DNA of 64,000 nucleotides from Cellulophaga sp. RHA19 (GTDB taxonomy: Bacteria; Bacteroidota; Bacteroidia; Flavobacteriales; Flavobacteriaceae). The position numbers and the translations under genes were made by a program. Each line of letters starts with the position of its first letter. Within the stretch, counting starts at the first letter, position 1. Shown piece by piece: positions 17,294 to 25,566 of the stretch. The notes under the pieces are model-generated. The model had not been told where the DNA came from and did no database searches. It saw only the letters and a program-made list of their open reading frames with translations. Location of the stretch: contig NZ_PHUL01000001.1 of assembly GCF_002813425.1 (NCBI RefSeq), forward strand, positions 930,001 to 994,000, written 5' to 3'.

Positions 17294-19489
17294 TTATTCT
17301 GCCTTTCTAAGTAACGAAAAATCTAAATGTCTTTTTACTAAATCTGTACTTTTAACCATAACTACAACTTGCTCTCCTAATTGGTAGCTGTTGTTTGTAC
17401 GTTGTCCTATGATAGAATAGCTTTTTTCATCAAAAGTGTAGTAATCGTCCTTAATATCTCTTATACGTACCATACCCTCGCACTTATTATCTATAATTTC
17501 TACATAAATACCCCATTCTGTTACTCCAGATATTACTCCTACAAATTCAGAATCTTTATGGTCATCCATAAATTTAATTTGCATGTATTTTATAGAATCT
17601 CTTTCTGCACTAGATGCAAGACCTTCCATATCTGATGAATGTTTACATTTTTCTTCATAAACATCTTGTTTAGCACTTGCACCACCATCTAAATAATGTT
17701 GTAATAAACGGTGTACCATTACATCTGGATATCTACGAATAGGTGATGTAAAATGCGAGTAATAATCAAAAGCTAAACCGTAATGGCCAATATTATCTGT
17801 AGTATAAATTGCTTTACTCATACTACGTATAGCAAGCGTATCTACTAAATTTTGTTCTTTTTTTCCTTTTACGTCTTCTAGTAATTGGTTTAAAGATTCA
17901 CTTATAGATTTTTTACTTTTAAAATCTAATTTATGACCAAATCTAGAAATTATGCCATTTAAATTAGCTAGTTTTTCTTCGTTTGGCTCATCATGAACTC
18001 TATAAATAAATGTTTTTTCTGGTTTTTGTTTACCAATAAATTCAGCTACTTTTCTGTTAGCTAATAACATAAATTCTTCAATAAGCTTGTTGGCATCTTT
18101 AGACTCTTTAAAGTAAACGCCAGTAGGGTTAGCATCATTATCTAGACTAAACCTAACTTCTACTTTATCAAAAGATATGGCTCCGGCTTTCATACGTTTA
18201 CCACGCATAATTTTTGCTAATTTATCTAATGTAAGCGTAGCTTCAACAATATCATTACTAACACTATAAGCGCCATTTTCTCTAATAGAAATAGCTTCAG
18301 GAATTGTATTTTCTCCCGTTTCAATTATATGTTGTGCTTCTTCATACGCAAAACGTTCGTTAGAATTTGTTACTGTTCTACCAAACCATTGGTTAATAAG
18401 TGTTGCTTTTTCATCGATCTCAAAAACAGCAGAAAACGTATATTTTTCCTCATTTGGTCTTAAAGAACAAGCATTATTAGATAAAACTTCTGGTAACATT
18501 GGTACCACACGGTCTACTAAATATACAGATGTTGCCCTGTCATAAGCCTCATCGTCTAAAATAGTATCTGGTTGTAGGTAATGAGATACATCTGCAATAT
18601 GAATTCCTATTTCATAATTGCCATTTTCTAATTTTACAAAAGATAATGCATCATCAAAATCCTTTGCATCTTTAGGATCTATAGTAAAGGTAAGCGTATC
18701 TCGCATATCTCTACGTTTTGCAATTTCTTCTGGTTTAATAGATGTATCTATTTTATTAGCATAATTTTCTACTTCTAAAGGAAACTGATATGGCAAGCCA
18801 TATTCTGCTAAAATAGAATGTATTTCTGTGTTATGCTCTCCTGGTTTACCAAGAACTTCGGTAATTTCTCCGTAGGGTGAGTCTGCGTCATCTGGCCAAT
18901 CGCTCATTTTTACAATAACCTTATCACCATCTTGTGCATTATTTATTTTATCCTTTGGAATAAAAAAATCTGTATACATCCTAAAATCTGTAGATGTTAC
19001 AAAAGCGTAATTCTTTTGTAATTGTACAATACCAACAAAGCTAGTTTTGTTTCTTTCTACAATTTTAGTGATTTCGCCTTCTAATTTGCGACCTTTTCTT
19101 CTAGGAAATATGTAAACTTCTACAATATCTCTATGAAAAGCTTTTTTTAATTTATTGCTAGATATAAAAACATCATCATCTAAACCTTCTATTACTATAT
19201 AAGCATTTCCTTTACTAGTAATATCTACTTTACCTGTATGGTAAGTTTTAGTATCTCTAGCTACGGCTTTATACTTGCCTCTACTTTCTTCTATAATTCT
19301 TTTCTTTTCTTTTAACTGTACTAATCTTTTAACTAGTATGTTTCTCTTATTTGCATCTGTTATACCTAATTTAGCAGCTATTTGCTTGTAGTTATAACTA
19401 GCAGTAGGATCTTTTTCTAATACCGTAAATATACCTTTAGTGATAAAATTACGATCTTGGTTTTTAGGTCCTTTTTTATTCTTTGTCAT
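17294..19489 (-). CDS. rnr: Ribonuclease R
   Basis: 731 residues, the normal length for RNase R, a processive 3'-5' exoribonuclease that degrades structured RNA. Domains in order: an N-terminal winged-helix-like region (about residues 15-65), cold-shock/OB domains (to about 240), the RNB catalytic domain (about 255-590) with the metal-binding Asp cluster TIDPKDAKDFDDALS near residue 270, and a C-terminal S1 domain (about 640-727). The C-terminus lacks the long basic tail of the E. coli enzyme. The 5' end faces the long AT-rich region shared divergently with rpiB. Confidence 0.96.
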   Translation of the reverse strand: MTKNKKGPKNQDRNFITKGIFTVLEKDPTASYNYKQIAAKLGITDANKRNILVKRLVQLKEKKRIIEESRGKYKAVARDTKTYHTGKVDITSKGNAYIVIEGLDDDVFISSNKLKKAFHRDIVEVYIFPRRKGRKLEGEITKIVERNKTSFVGIVQLQKNYAFVTSTDFRMYTDFFIPKDKINNAQDGDKVIVKMSDWPDDADSPYGEITEVLGKPGEHNTEIHSILAEYGLPYQFPLEVENYANKIDTSIKPEEIAKRRDMRDTLTFTIDPKDAKDFDDALSFVKLENGNYEIGIHIADVSHYLQPDTILDDEAYDRATSVYLVDRVVPMLPEVLSNNACSLRPNEEKYTFSAVFEIDEKATLINQWFGRTVTNSNERFAYEEAQHIIETGENTIPEAISIRENGAYSVSNDIVEATLTLDKLAKIMRGKRMKAGAISFDKVEVRFSLDNDANPTGVYFKESKDANKLIEEFMLLANRKVAEFIGKQKPEKTFIYRVHDEPNEEKLANLNGIISRFGHKLDFKSKKSISESLNQLLEDVKGKKEQNLVDTLAIRSMSKAIYTTDNIGHYGLAFDYYSHFTSPIRRYPDVMVHRLLQHYLDGGASAKQDVYEEKCKHSSDMEGLASSAERDSIKYMQIKFMDDHKDSEFVGVISGVTEWGIYVEIIDNKCEGMVRIRDIKDDYYTFDEKSYSIIGQRTNNSYQLGEQVVVMVKSTDLVKRHLDFSLLRKAE

Positions 19490-20073
19490 TCATTTTATTT
19501 ATTTCTGGTAAATTACAAATTATAATCTACTCTAATCTTAATTAAACAATTTCTTAATTTTATAGTAAAGAAAACGTTGTTATAAACATATATATAATAT
19601 ACTATTTTTCTTTTATTAAATTTTAAAAAAAAGAGGTGATTATAATAGTGTGTTAATATCTACAATAAAATTATGTACTATTTCTTGTATTGAACAGTAA
19701 TGTAAATTTATTGTAAAGTTATTAAGTCTTTATATTTAACTTTTTATTTAGAAATCAATCTATTACCATAATTATTAACGGTTATTAACAACTTCTATTA
19801 ACAACGAATTTTTAATAATTAAGAGCTAAAAAATTGTTTACATTATTAACAATGGTCTTAATATCTTTTATCTAAAAAGTAAAAAATAGATTTGGTTGAA
19901 GAAATTCTATGCTATAATGCAACAATTTTTACGAAAAACAAAATTTATGTTTTGTATACTTATTAAAGTGTTGTGAACAACTTGTTAGTTGTATGTGATA
20001 CATGCAAAAATGTATGTAAAAATAGGGGTTTGTATTTATTAACAATTTTAGAACTGTATATAAAAGGTATTTG
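19490..20073. other. Long AT-rich gene-free region with TTATTAAC repeats
   Basis: No credible gene was found. Exact TTATTAAC occurs at 19772-19779, 19782-19789, 19843-19850 and 20036-20043, with CTATTAAC at 19795-19802, all on the plus strand. The first two start 10 bp apart and the third 13 bp later, so they are roughly helically phased. Another copy lies outside this region at 21430-21437. The octamer differs by one base from the corresponding part of the relaxed DnaA box TTATnCAC. The region may be a replication-initiation site or a protein-binding cluster between divergent rnr and rpiB; neither is proven. Confidence 0.5.
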
Positions 20074-20081
20074 TACTTTTG
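20074..20081 (+). promoter_or_regulatory. Candidate -7 box for rpiB
   Basis: TACTTTTG, an exact TAnnTTTG match, lies 27 bp before the rpiB ATG, leaving a leader of about 22 nt. Confidence 0.6.
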
Positions 20082-20108
20082 TAATGTAAAACAACAAAAA
20101 ACAATACA

Positions 20109-20540
20109 ATGCATATAGCTATAGGTAATGACCACGCTGGTACAGATTATAAATTTGCGGTAATAGAGCTTTTAAAGTCTAAAGGTATAGAAGTTACTAA
20201 TTACGGTACAGATAGTAATGATAGTGTAGATTATCCAGATTTTGTACATCCGGTTGCTGCAGATGTAGATGCTAAAAAAGTAGATTTTGGTATTCTTATA
20301 TGTGGTAGTGGTAATGGTGTGTCTATGACAGCCAATAAATACCAAAATGTTAGGGCTGGTTTATGTTGGACTAAAGAAATTGTTTCTTTAACACGTGAGC
20401 ATAACAATGCTAACATATTAAGTATACCTGCACGTTTTGTTTCTTTACCACAAGCATTAGAAATGGTGAATACATTTTTAGAAACTGAGTTTGCTGGCGG
20501 AAGACACCAAAACAGAGTAGAAAAAATAGCTTGTAATTAA
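20109..20540 (+). CDS. rpiB: Ribose-5-phosphate isomerase B
   Basis: 143 residues. It interconverts ribose 5-phosphate and ribulose 5-phosphate in the pentose phosphate pathway. Family features are IAIGNDHAGTDYKFAVIELL at the N-terminus, VDYPDFVHPVA, and the phosphate/catalytic loop DFGILICGSGNGVSMTANK. In that loop the first active-site residue is Cys (ICGSG), as in E. coli-type RpiB. NxANILSIPARF near residue 100 also fits. It is followed 8 bp later by a GNAT gene, probably in one transcript. Confidence 0.95.
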   Translation: MHIAIGNDHAGTDYKFAVIELLKSKGIEVTNYGTDSNDSVDYPDFVHPVAADVDAKKVDFGILICGSGNGVSMTANKYQNVRAGLCWTKEIVSLTREHNNANILSIPARFVSLPQALEMVNTFLETEFAGGRHQNRVEKIACN

Positions 20541-20548
20541 TACTTTAT

Positions 20549-20989
20549 ATGGTAATATGTGTTAAAAGCTTTAGTGAGCTTACCACAAAAGATTTATACG
20601 CAGTTCTACAACTTAGATCAGAGATTTTTGTTGTAGAACAAAATTGCGTTTACCAAGATATAGATGGTAAGGATTTTAATGCTTTACACGTTTTGGGTTT
20701 TAAAAATGACCAACTAGTTGCGTATACACGTATTTTTAAACCTGGAGATTATTTTAAAGACGCTAGTATTGGTAGAGTAGTTGTTAAAAAGTCTGAAAGA
20801 CAACACAAGTACGGCTACAACATTATGGAAGCATCTATTACAGCCGTTAAAGAACAATTACAACAGACTACCATAAAAATCTCTGCTCAAAAATATCTTT
20901 TAAAATTTTATAATAATTTAGGTTTTAAAGAAGAAGGAGAAGAATATTTAGAAGATGGTATACCACATATGGTAATGTATAAACACTAA
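20549..20989 (+). CDS. GNAT family acetyltransferase, ElaA-like
   Basis: 146 residues. The opening half, ELTTKDLYAVLQLRSEIFVV followed by EQNCVYQDIDGKD, is diagnostic of the ElaA subgroup. The acetyl-CoA-binding strand and helix are at IGRVVVKKSERQHKYG and NIMEAS. It ends with FYNNLGFKEEGEEYLEDGIP. The substrate is unknown. It lies 8 bp after rpiB and its last four bases overlap, tail to tail, with the minus-strand gene beyond. Confidence 0.9.
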   Translation: MVICVKSFSELTTKDLYAVLQLRSEIFVVEQNCVYQDIDGKDFNALHVLGFKNDQLVAYTRIFKPGDYFKDASIGRVVVKKSERQHKYGYNIMEASITAVKEQLQQTTIKISAQKYLLKFYNNLGFKEEGEEYLEDGIPHMVMYKH

Positions 20990-21372
20990 ATTTTAATTGG
21001 TGTTTTGTTGGTTAAATTTATATCCTCTAACATTGTATCTGTAAATTTAAAATGACCTTTTGTGGTAATAATTCTAAATCTATTAGAATTCATTCTACTT
21101 AAAGTATCTAAAAACAGCCACTTAGATTTTAAAAGTTTAGGTTTATCAGACTTTAAACTTATTTCAAAAAAGTATTTTCTACCATTTTTCATAGCAACAA
21201 TATCTGGAGTTATTTTATCGCCAGTATTTTTTCTAATATAAGATTTTGGTATTTCGCAATCTGTTGCATCAGCCTTAATATTTGTAAATCCTCTAGATTC
21301 TAAATAACCAATAGATTTTCTTATAAACTCGGTATTTTCAATTTTATCTGTCTCTATCATAGTTATCAACAT
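20986..21372 (-). CDS. Small conserved-type protein with possible PD-(D/E)xK-like core
   Basis: 128 residues; not firmly recognised. The middle reads DKITPDIVAMKNGRKYFFEI followed by SLKSD. This is a TPD strand, a turn and an FEIS strand, resembling the core of restriction-endonuclease-like folds, although the usual ExK is here EIS-LK. A preceding helix (IRKSIGYLESRGFTNIKA) fits the same fold. No signal peptide or membrane segment is present. The start could be 21372 or an in-frame ATG at 21360; the second (MIETDKIE) looks more natural. It overlaps the GNAT gene by 4 bp. Confidence 0.55.
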   Translation of the reverse strand: MLITMIETDKIENTEFIRKSIGYLESRGFTNIKADATDCEIPKSYIRKNTGDKITPDIVAMKNGRKYFFEISLKSDKPKLLKSKWLFLDTLSRMNSNRFRIITTKGHFKFTDTMLEDINLTNKTPIKI

Positions 21373-21510
21373 AACAAAATAAACTTTAAATTCCTAATTT
21401 ATATACTGATTAACAGTACTTTAATGTAGTTATTAACATTACAATGTTCATTTTGTCTACATTAAAATAAAATTTTCATATTTTCACTCATCCAATTAAA
21501 TACGTATAAA

Positions 21511-22713
21511 ATGATGAAGAATATCAATTCTAAAATTCCATTTATAGCACTTGCAACAATAATGGTTTTGGGTAGTTGTAAAAATGATGTAGTAAAGAAG
21601 GAAAATCCTATTTTAGAATATATAGATGATGTAAAAACAATACATGCACCAGACAAGCGTGTTGCCCTTTTTAATATTGATTCTAAAGCTGTTAATAATA
21701 GTTTTGTTTTAAAAGGAGAATCTAACCTACCAGAAGCCGTTAATGAGCTTAAAACTAAGCTAAATGAGGCTAAAATTGAATATATAGACAGTATACAATT
21801 ACTACCAACAGCAGAATTTAAAAATAGCAATTGGGCCATTGTAAAAATATCTGTTGCCAATTTAAGAAGCAAAGCAGGACACTCACAAGAACTAGCAACA
21901 CAAGCAACTTTAGGTACACCAGTAAAAGTATATAAAAATGATGGCGATTGGTACCTTATACAAACACCAGATAATTACTTGGCTTGGGTAGATAAAGGTG
22001 GTATAGAAATTTTAAACAATAATGACTTTAAAAACTGGAAAAAGGCAAACAAAATTATATATACTGGTATTACAGGTTTTTCTTACACGTCAACAACAGG
22101 TCATGAAATTGTCTCAGATTTAGTAGCTGGTAGTATTTTAGAATTAGTAGCTGAAGAAGGCTTATTTTACCAAGTAAAATACCCAGATGGTAGACTTGCA
22201 TTTGTTAATAAAGACGAAGCACAAACGTATAATAATTGGTTAAAAGCATTAAACCCATCGCAAGAATCTTTAGTAGCAACATCTAAACAATTAATGGGTT
22301 TACCGTATTTATGGGGAGGCACATCTAGTAAAGGAGTAGATTGTAGCGGTTTTACCAAAACTATATATTTTTTAAATGGTATGGTTTTACCAAGAGATGC
22401 TTCACAACAAGTAAATGCAGGTACAATAGTAGATAAAGATAAAGATTTTAGTAAGCTAGCTGTTGGCGATTTATTGTTTTTTGGCAGACCAGCAACAGAT
22501 TCTACCAAACAAAGAGTTGTACATGTTGGTATGTGGATTGGCGATAATAAATTTATACATTCCTCTGGCCGTGTACATATTAGTAGTATAGATAAAGATG
22601 CTACTAATTTTGATGAGTTTAATTTAAACAGGTATTTACAAAGTAACCGTATGTTACACCAAAATACAGAAGCTATTTTAGAACTTAAAAATGCAGCTCT
22701 TTTTATAGAGTAA
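21511..22713 (+). CDS. SH3-domain NlpC/P60 peptidase lipoprotein
   Basis: 400 residues with a lipoprotein signal peptide whose lipobox is VLGSC near residue 23. SH3b-like regions follow (about residues 120-170, VANLRSKAGHSQELATQ, and about 185-235). The NlpC/P60 domain is at about 250-390, with catalytic Cys in GVDCSGF (about residue 278), His in VVHVGMWIG, and a later IHSSG segment. Such enzymes cleave D-Glu/diaminopimelate peptide bonds in peptidoglycan. It is probably anchored to a periplasm-facing membrane. It is a single-gene unit ending at a strong hairpin. Confidence 0.93.
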   Translation: MMKNINSKIPFIALATIMVLGSCKNDVVKKENPILEYIDDVKTIHAPDKRVALFNIDSKAVNNSFVLKGESNLPEAVNELKTKLNEAKIEYIDSIQLLPTAEFKNSNWAIVKISVANLRSKAGHSQELATQATLGTPVKVYKNDGDWYLIQTPDNYLAWVDKGGIEILNNNDFKNWKKANKIIYTGITGFSYTSTTGHEIVSDLVAGSILELVAEEGLFYQVKYPDGRLAFVNKDEAQTYNNWLKALNPSQESLVATSKQLMGLPYLWGGTSSKGVDCSGFTKTIYFLNGMVLPRDASQQVNAGTIVDKDKDFSKLAVGDLLFFGRPATDSTKQRVVHVGMWIGDNKFIHSSGRVHISSIDKDATNFDEFNLNRYLQSNRMLHQNTEAILELKNAALFIE

Positions 22714-22733
22714 AGTGTTTAGAATACACCAAA

Positions 22734-22771
22734 AAAATAGACCTAAAATAACAATATTTTAGGTCTATTTT
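22734..22771. terminator. Bidirectional hairpin terminator
   Basis: The 17-bp arms 22734-22750 and 22755-22771 are perfectly complementary around an ACAA loop, with A- and T-runs on the two sides. It serves the convergent NlpC/P60 and DUF4442 genes. Confidence 0.9.
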
Positions 22772-22790
22772 TTATTTATATAAGCTAATA

Positions 22791-23324
22791 TTATGCCTTT
22801 TGTTTCTTTCTATTTCTCATTTTTTGCTTGTAAAACTCTTTGTTGGCTACATAAATGGTTTTATGTACCACGCAAAAGGTAGTAGTGCCATCTTCACTTT
22901 TTATTTCTGTAGTTTTTTTAACCTCAATTTCGTTTTCTGTAGCAATGCGTTTTTTAATATCCTGTAGTTCCTCTTCAGTATAGGTAAAATCTGCATAAAC
23001 ATTTTGTTTAGCAGGCTTTTTAAAACGTATATCTGCAGCTTTATCCCAAACCACATAATCATCACCAATTAAATACAACAATTGTATCATTGGTATAGGG
23101 TCTACAGCAGAAAACAAACTACCACCAAAAATAGAATTTACATAATTTTTGTTTTTCCAACTAATAGGAATCTTCACCTTTATGTGCAGTAAATCTTTAG
23201 TAATTTCAATTATTTTACCTGTACTTCTCCTGTACATAGGCGAATAATTAAATCCGTATTTAAAGAGTATATGTTTAGAAAATAATTTTTGACCAATACT
23301 GGCCATTTTTTGGTAAACAGACAT
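22791..23324 (-). CDS. DUF4442 (hotdog-fold) protein
   Basis: 177 residues. It shows the DUF4442 pattern: YSPMYRRSTGKIIEI, then NYVNSIFGGSLFSAVDPIPM with the helix typical of hotdog-fold thioesterases, then AADIRFKKPAKQNVYADF. The C-terminus is very basic (YKQKMRNRKKQKA). The family is thought to bind acyl groups, but no reaction is established. It starts 16 bp after the S41 protease stop and is likely the last gene of the rnpA-protease operon. Confidence 0.85.
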   Translation of the reverse strand: MSVYQKMASIGQKLFSKHILFKYGFNYSPMYRRSTGKIIEITKDLLHIKVKIPISWKNKNYVNSIFGGSLFSAVDPIPMIQLLYLIGDDYVVWDKAADIRFKKPAKQNVYADFTYTEEELQDIKKRIATENEIEVKKTTEIKSEDGTTTFCVVHKTIYVANKEFYKQKMRNRKKQKA

Positions 23325-23340
23325 AGTATTTTTGCGTATT

Positions 23341-24969
23341 CTACTTTAAATAATCATTGTATTTACTTGGGTTGTTAAGCAATTCTGTAGCTGTTAAAAT
23401 AGCATCGTCATGTGATAAGTAATACTCATACAAGCCATCTCTGTAAAAATAACGTTTAATAATTTCGTCTTCAATATTTTTTACAATTGCAGCCTTGTAC
23501 TTATCTAAAGCTTTAATTTTATTTTTATAGATATCTACCAAAAGACTTTTGTATTTATTCTCAATTTCTTCTCCAAAAATGGCACTATCACTACTATTTA
23601 TTGCAGCGGTTAATGCTTTTTCTGTTTCTGTTTCAAAAGAAAAATTAGAAGCATTTACGTGCTCTTTAAAAGCATTAAAATCTGCATCAGTAAAATTAAA
23701 ATCTGCAATAGTGTTTACTTTGTTGTTGTAGTAATAGTTTGTAGCATAGTCAAAAATAACATTGTTAACAAGCAATGCTTTTGTTAGCGAGTTTGTTTTA
23801 GCAGCAGCAATTTGTATTTCTGGTAAAACACCACCACCATCTTGTACTTTACGTCCGTTTTTGGTTTTAAACTCATTAAACTTAGTGTTTTTTACGGCTT
23901 TGCCATTTTTATCCCTGTGCCAATAATCTAAAGACTGTATACATCTACCGCTAGGCGTGTAATACCTAGAAATAGTAACCTTTAATTGCGTACCATAGGT
24001 AAGTTTTAAAGGTCTTTGTACCAAACCTTTTCCAAAACTACGTGCACCAACAATTACAGCTCTGTCTAAATCTTGTAAGCTGCCCGAAACAATTTCACTG
24101 GCAGACGCACTAGAGCCATTTACAAGTACAACTAAAGGAATTTCTGTATCTACAGCAGCGTTTCTTGTAGTGTATGTTTTATTAAACTTTTTAACCTTAG
24201 ATTTTGTAGTTACAATAAGCTCTCCTCTAGGAACAAACAAATTGGTAACGTTTATAGCTTCAGACAACAAACCACCCGGATTTCCTCTTAAATCAAGTAT
24301 TATTTTTTCTGCACCTTCATTTTTAAGGTTAACCAATGCTTCTTTTGTTTGTGAAGATGCTTTTTGGTTAAACTTAGTTAATACAATATAACCTGTTTTA
24401 GCATCTACCATTTTATAAAAAGGAACTGCATCTACATCTATATCTTCTCTGTTAATAGTAGTAGTTGCATTTTTACCTTGTCTTTTATAAACCACATTAA
24501 CGCTAGTATTACTGGCACCTTTTAAAAGTTCTGTAGCATCATCTTTAAAATCTGCAACGTCTGTATCACCAATCTTTATAATTTCATCGCCAGACTTTAA
24601 ACCAGCTTTGTCTGCTGGTGATCCTTTATAGGCTTCAATAATTAACATTTTATCTTTGTAGCTACGTACAACAGCACCAATACCAGAATATTTACCAGCA
24701 TTATTTATACGGTAAGCTTCTACATCTTGTTCATTTAAAAAACGAGTATAAGGGTCTAAACCATTTAGCATATTTTTAATGGCATTGTCCATTAATTCTG
24801 CCGGATTGGTTTCATCCACATAATTCATATTTAACTCTTTAAAGAGCGTAGTAAAAATTTCTATCTGTTTTGCTATTTCAAAAAAATCGCCTTTAAAACT
24901 ACTGGTTCCTATTAAAATACAAACCGCAAAAACAGGAATAATTACTTTTTTCTTAAATACGTTCTTCAT
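23341..24969 (-). CDS. S41 family C-terminal processing peptidase
   Basis: 542 residues with an N-terminal membrane or signal segment (VIIPVFAVCILIGTSSF). A PDZ domain lies at about residues 85-170 (IIEAYKGSPADKAGLKSG) and the S41 domain at about 190-360. The catalytic Ser is in NGSSASASE and the catalytic Lys in SFGKGLVQ. These tail-specific proteases act in the periplasm. The C-terminal ~170 residues form a helical extension. Its start overlaps the rnpA end by 17 bp, which suggests translational coupling. Confidence 0.94.
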   Translation of the reverse strand: MKNVFKKKVIIPVFAVCILIGTSSFKGDFFEIAKQIEIFTTLFKELNMNYVDETNPAELMDNAIKNMLNGLDPYTRFLNEQDVEAYRINNAGKYSGIGAVVRSYKDKMLIIEAYKGSPADKAGLKSGDEIIKIGDTDVADFKDDATELLKGASNTSVNVVYKRQGKNATTTINREDIDVDAVPFYKMVDAKTGYIVLTKFNQKASSQTKEALVNLKNEGAEKIILDLRGNPGGLLSEAINVTNLFVPRGELIVTTKSKVKKFNKTYTTRNAAVDTEIPLVVLVNGSSASASEIVSGSLQDLDRAVIVGARSFGKGLVQRPLKLTYGTQLKVTISRYYTPSGRCIQSLDYWHRDKNGKAVKNTKFNEFKTKNGRKVQDGGGVLPEIQIAAAKTNSLTKALLVNNVIFDYATNYYYNNKVNTIADFNFTDADFNAFKEHVNASNFSFETETEKALTAAINSSDSAIFGEEIENKYKSLLVDIYKNKIKALDKYKAAIVKNIEDEIIKRYFYRDGLYEYYLSHDDAILTATELLNNPSKYNDYLK

Positions 24970-25363
24970 TGTTTACTTTCTTATAAAATTTGGCAAGAAC
25001 CTCTACCATAGATTTCTCTATTTCAGCGTAATCTGGCATCTTTTTACCAAGGTATAAAAATAGTAACGCAAATTCTTTATCTATGTTGTTAAAAATTACG
25101 TGTTTGTTAAGTCTGTAACCTTCTCGTAATAATCTTTTAATTTTATTACGGTCTACAGCACTTTTAAAATTACGTTTGGGCACTGTTACACCTACTTTTA
25201 AAGGGGTGTTTTCTAATGTGCAAGGCAAGTAAATTAGTTTAATAGGAAAGCTAGATACACTTTTACCATTTGTAAACAATTCTCCAATTAACTTTTTACT
25301 TTTCAGTTTTTCCTTAGTAGGAAAACAAAAATTTGAAGCATCTGTTTGTTCTTGGGTAGGCAT
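24953..25363 (-). CDS. rnpA: Ribonuclease P protein component
   Basis: 136 residues. It is the protein subunit of RNase P, which matures tRNA 5' ends. The signature VGVTVPKRNFKSAVDRNKIK followed by RLLREGYRLNK matches the RnpA motif (KRxxxxAVxRNxxKRxxRE). The first ~20 residues, before FPTKEKLKSKKLIGELF, are not conserved. No rpmH lies next to it, as is common in Bacteroidota. It is followed with overlap by the S41 peptidase. Confidence 0.95.
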   Translation of the reverse strand: MPTQEQTDASNFCFPTKEKLKSKKLIGELFTNGKSVSSFPIKLIYLPCTLENTPLKVGVTVPKRNFKSAVDRNKIKRLLREGYRLNKHVIFNNIDKEFALLFLYLGKKMPDYAEIEKSMVEVLAKFYKKVNNEERI

Positions 25364-25511
25364 TAAAAATGTATTAGTTAGTTTTTTATTGAAAAAGATA
25401 TGTATTAAAATAAATCTATATCCTGTTCAAAAGCAAAGGTATTATAAAGTTACTATTTTTAGCTATCTATTAGTTCTTTATCTTTTTTTGATGCTGTTTA
25501 TACTAATAAAA

Positions 25512-25544
25512 AAATCCGTTTAAAGCAAAGCTCTAAACGGATTT
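25512..25544 (-). terminator. Rho-independent terminator of the M1 peptidase gene
   Basis: The arms at 25512-25521 and 25535-25544 (AAATCCGTTT and AAACGGATTT) pair, with an inner AGC/GCT stem. On the minus strand the hairpin is followed by a T run (complement of 25508-25514). Confidence 0.85.
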
Positions 25545-25566
25545 AATATAGTAATAAGGCTATAAA

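Noticed and set aside
19929..20135. 68-residue minus-strand frame in the rnr-rpiB gap
   Set aside because: It overlaps the rpiB start and promoter and its composition (many Cys, His, Tyr, Phe) is that of random AT-rich DNA.
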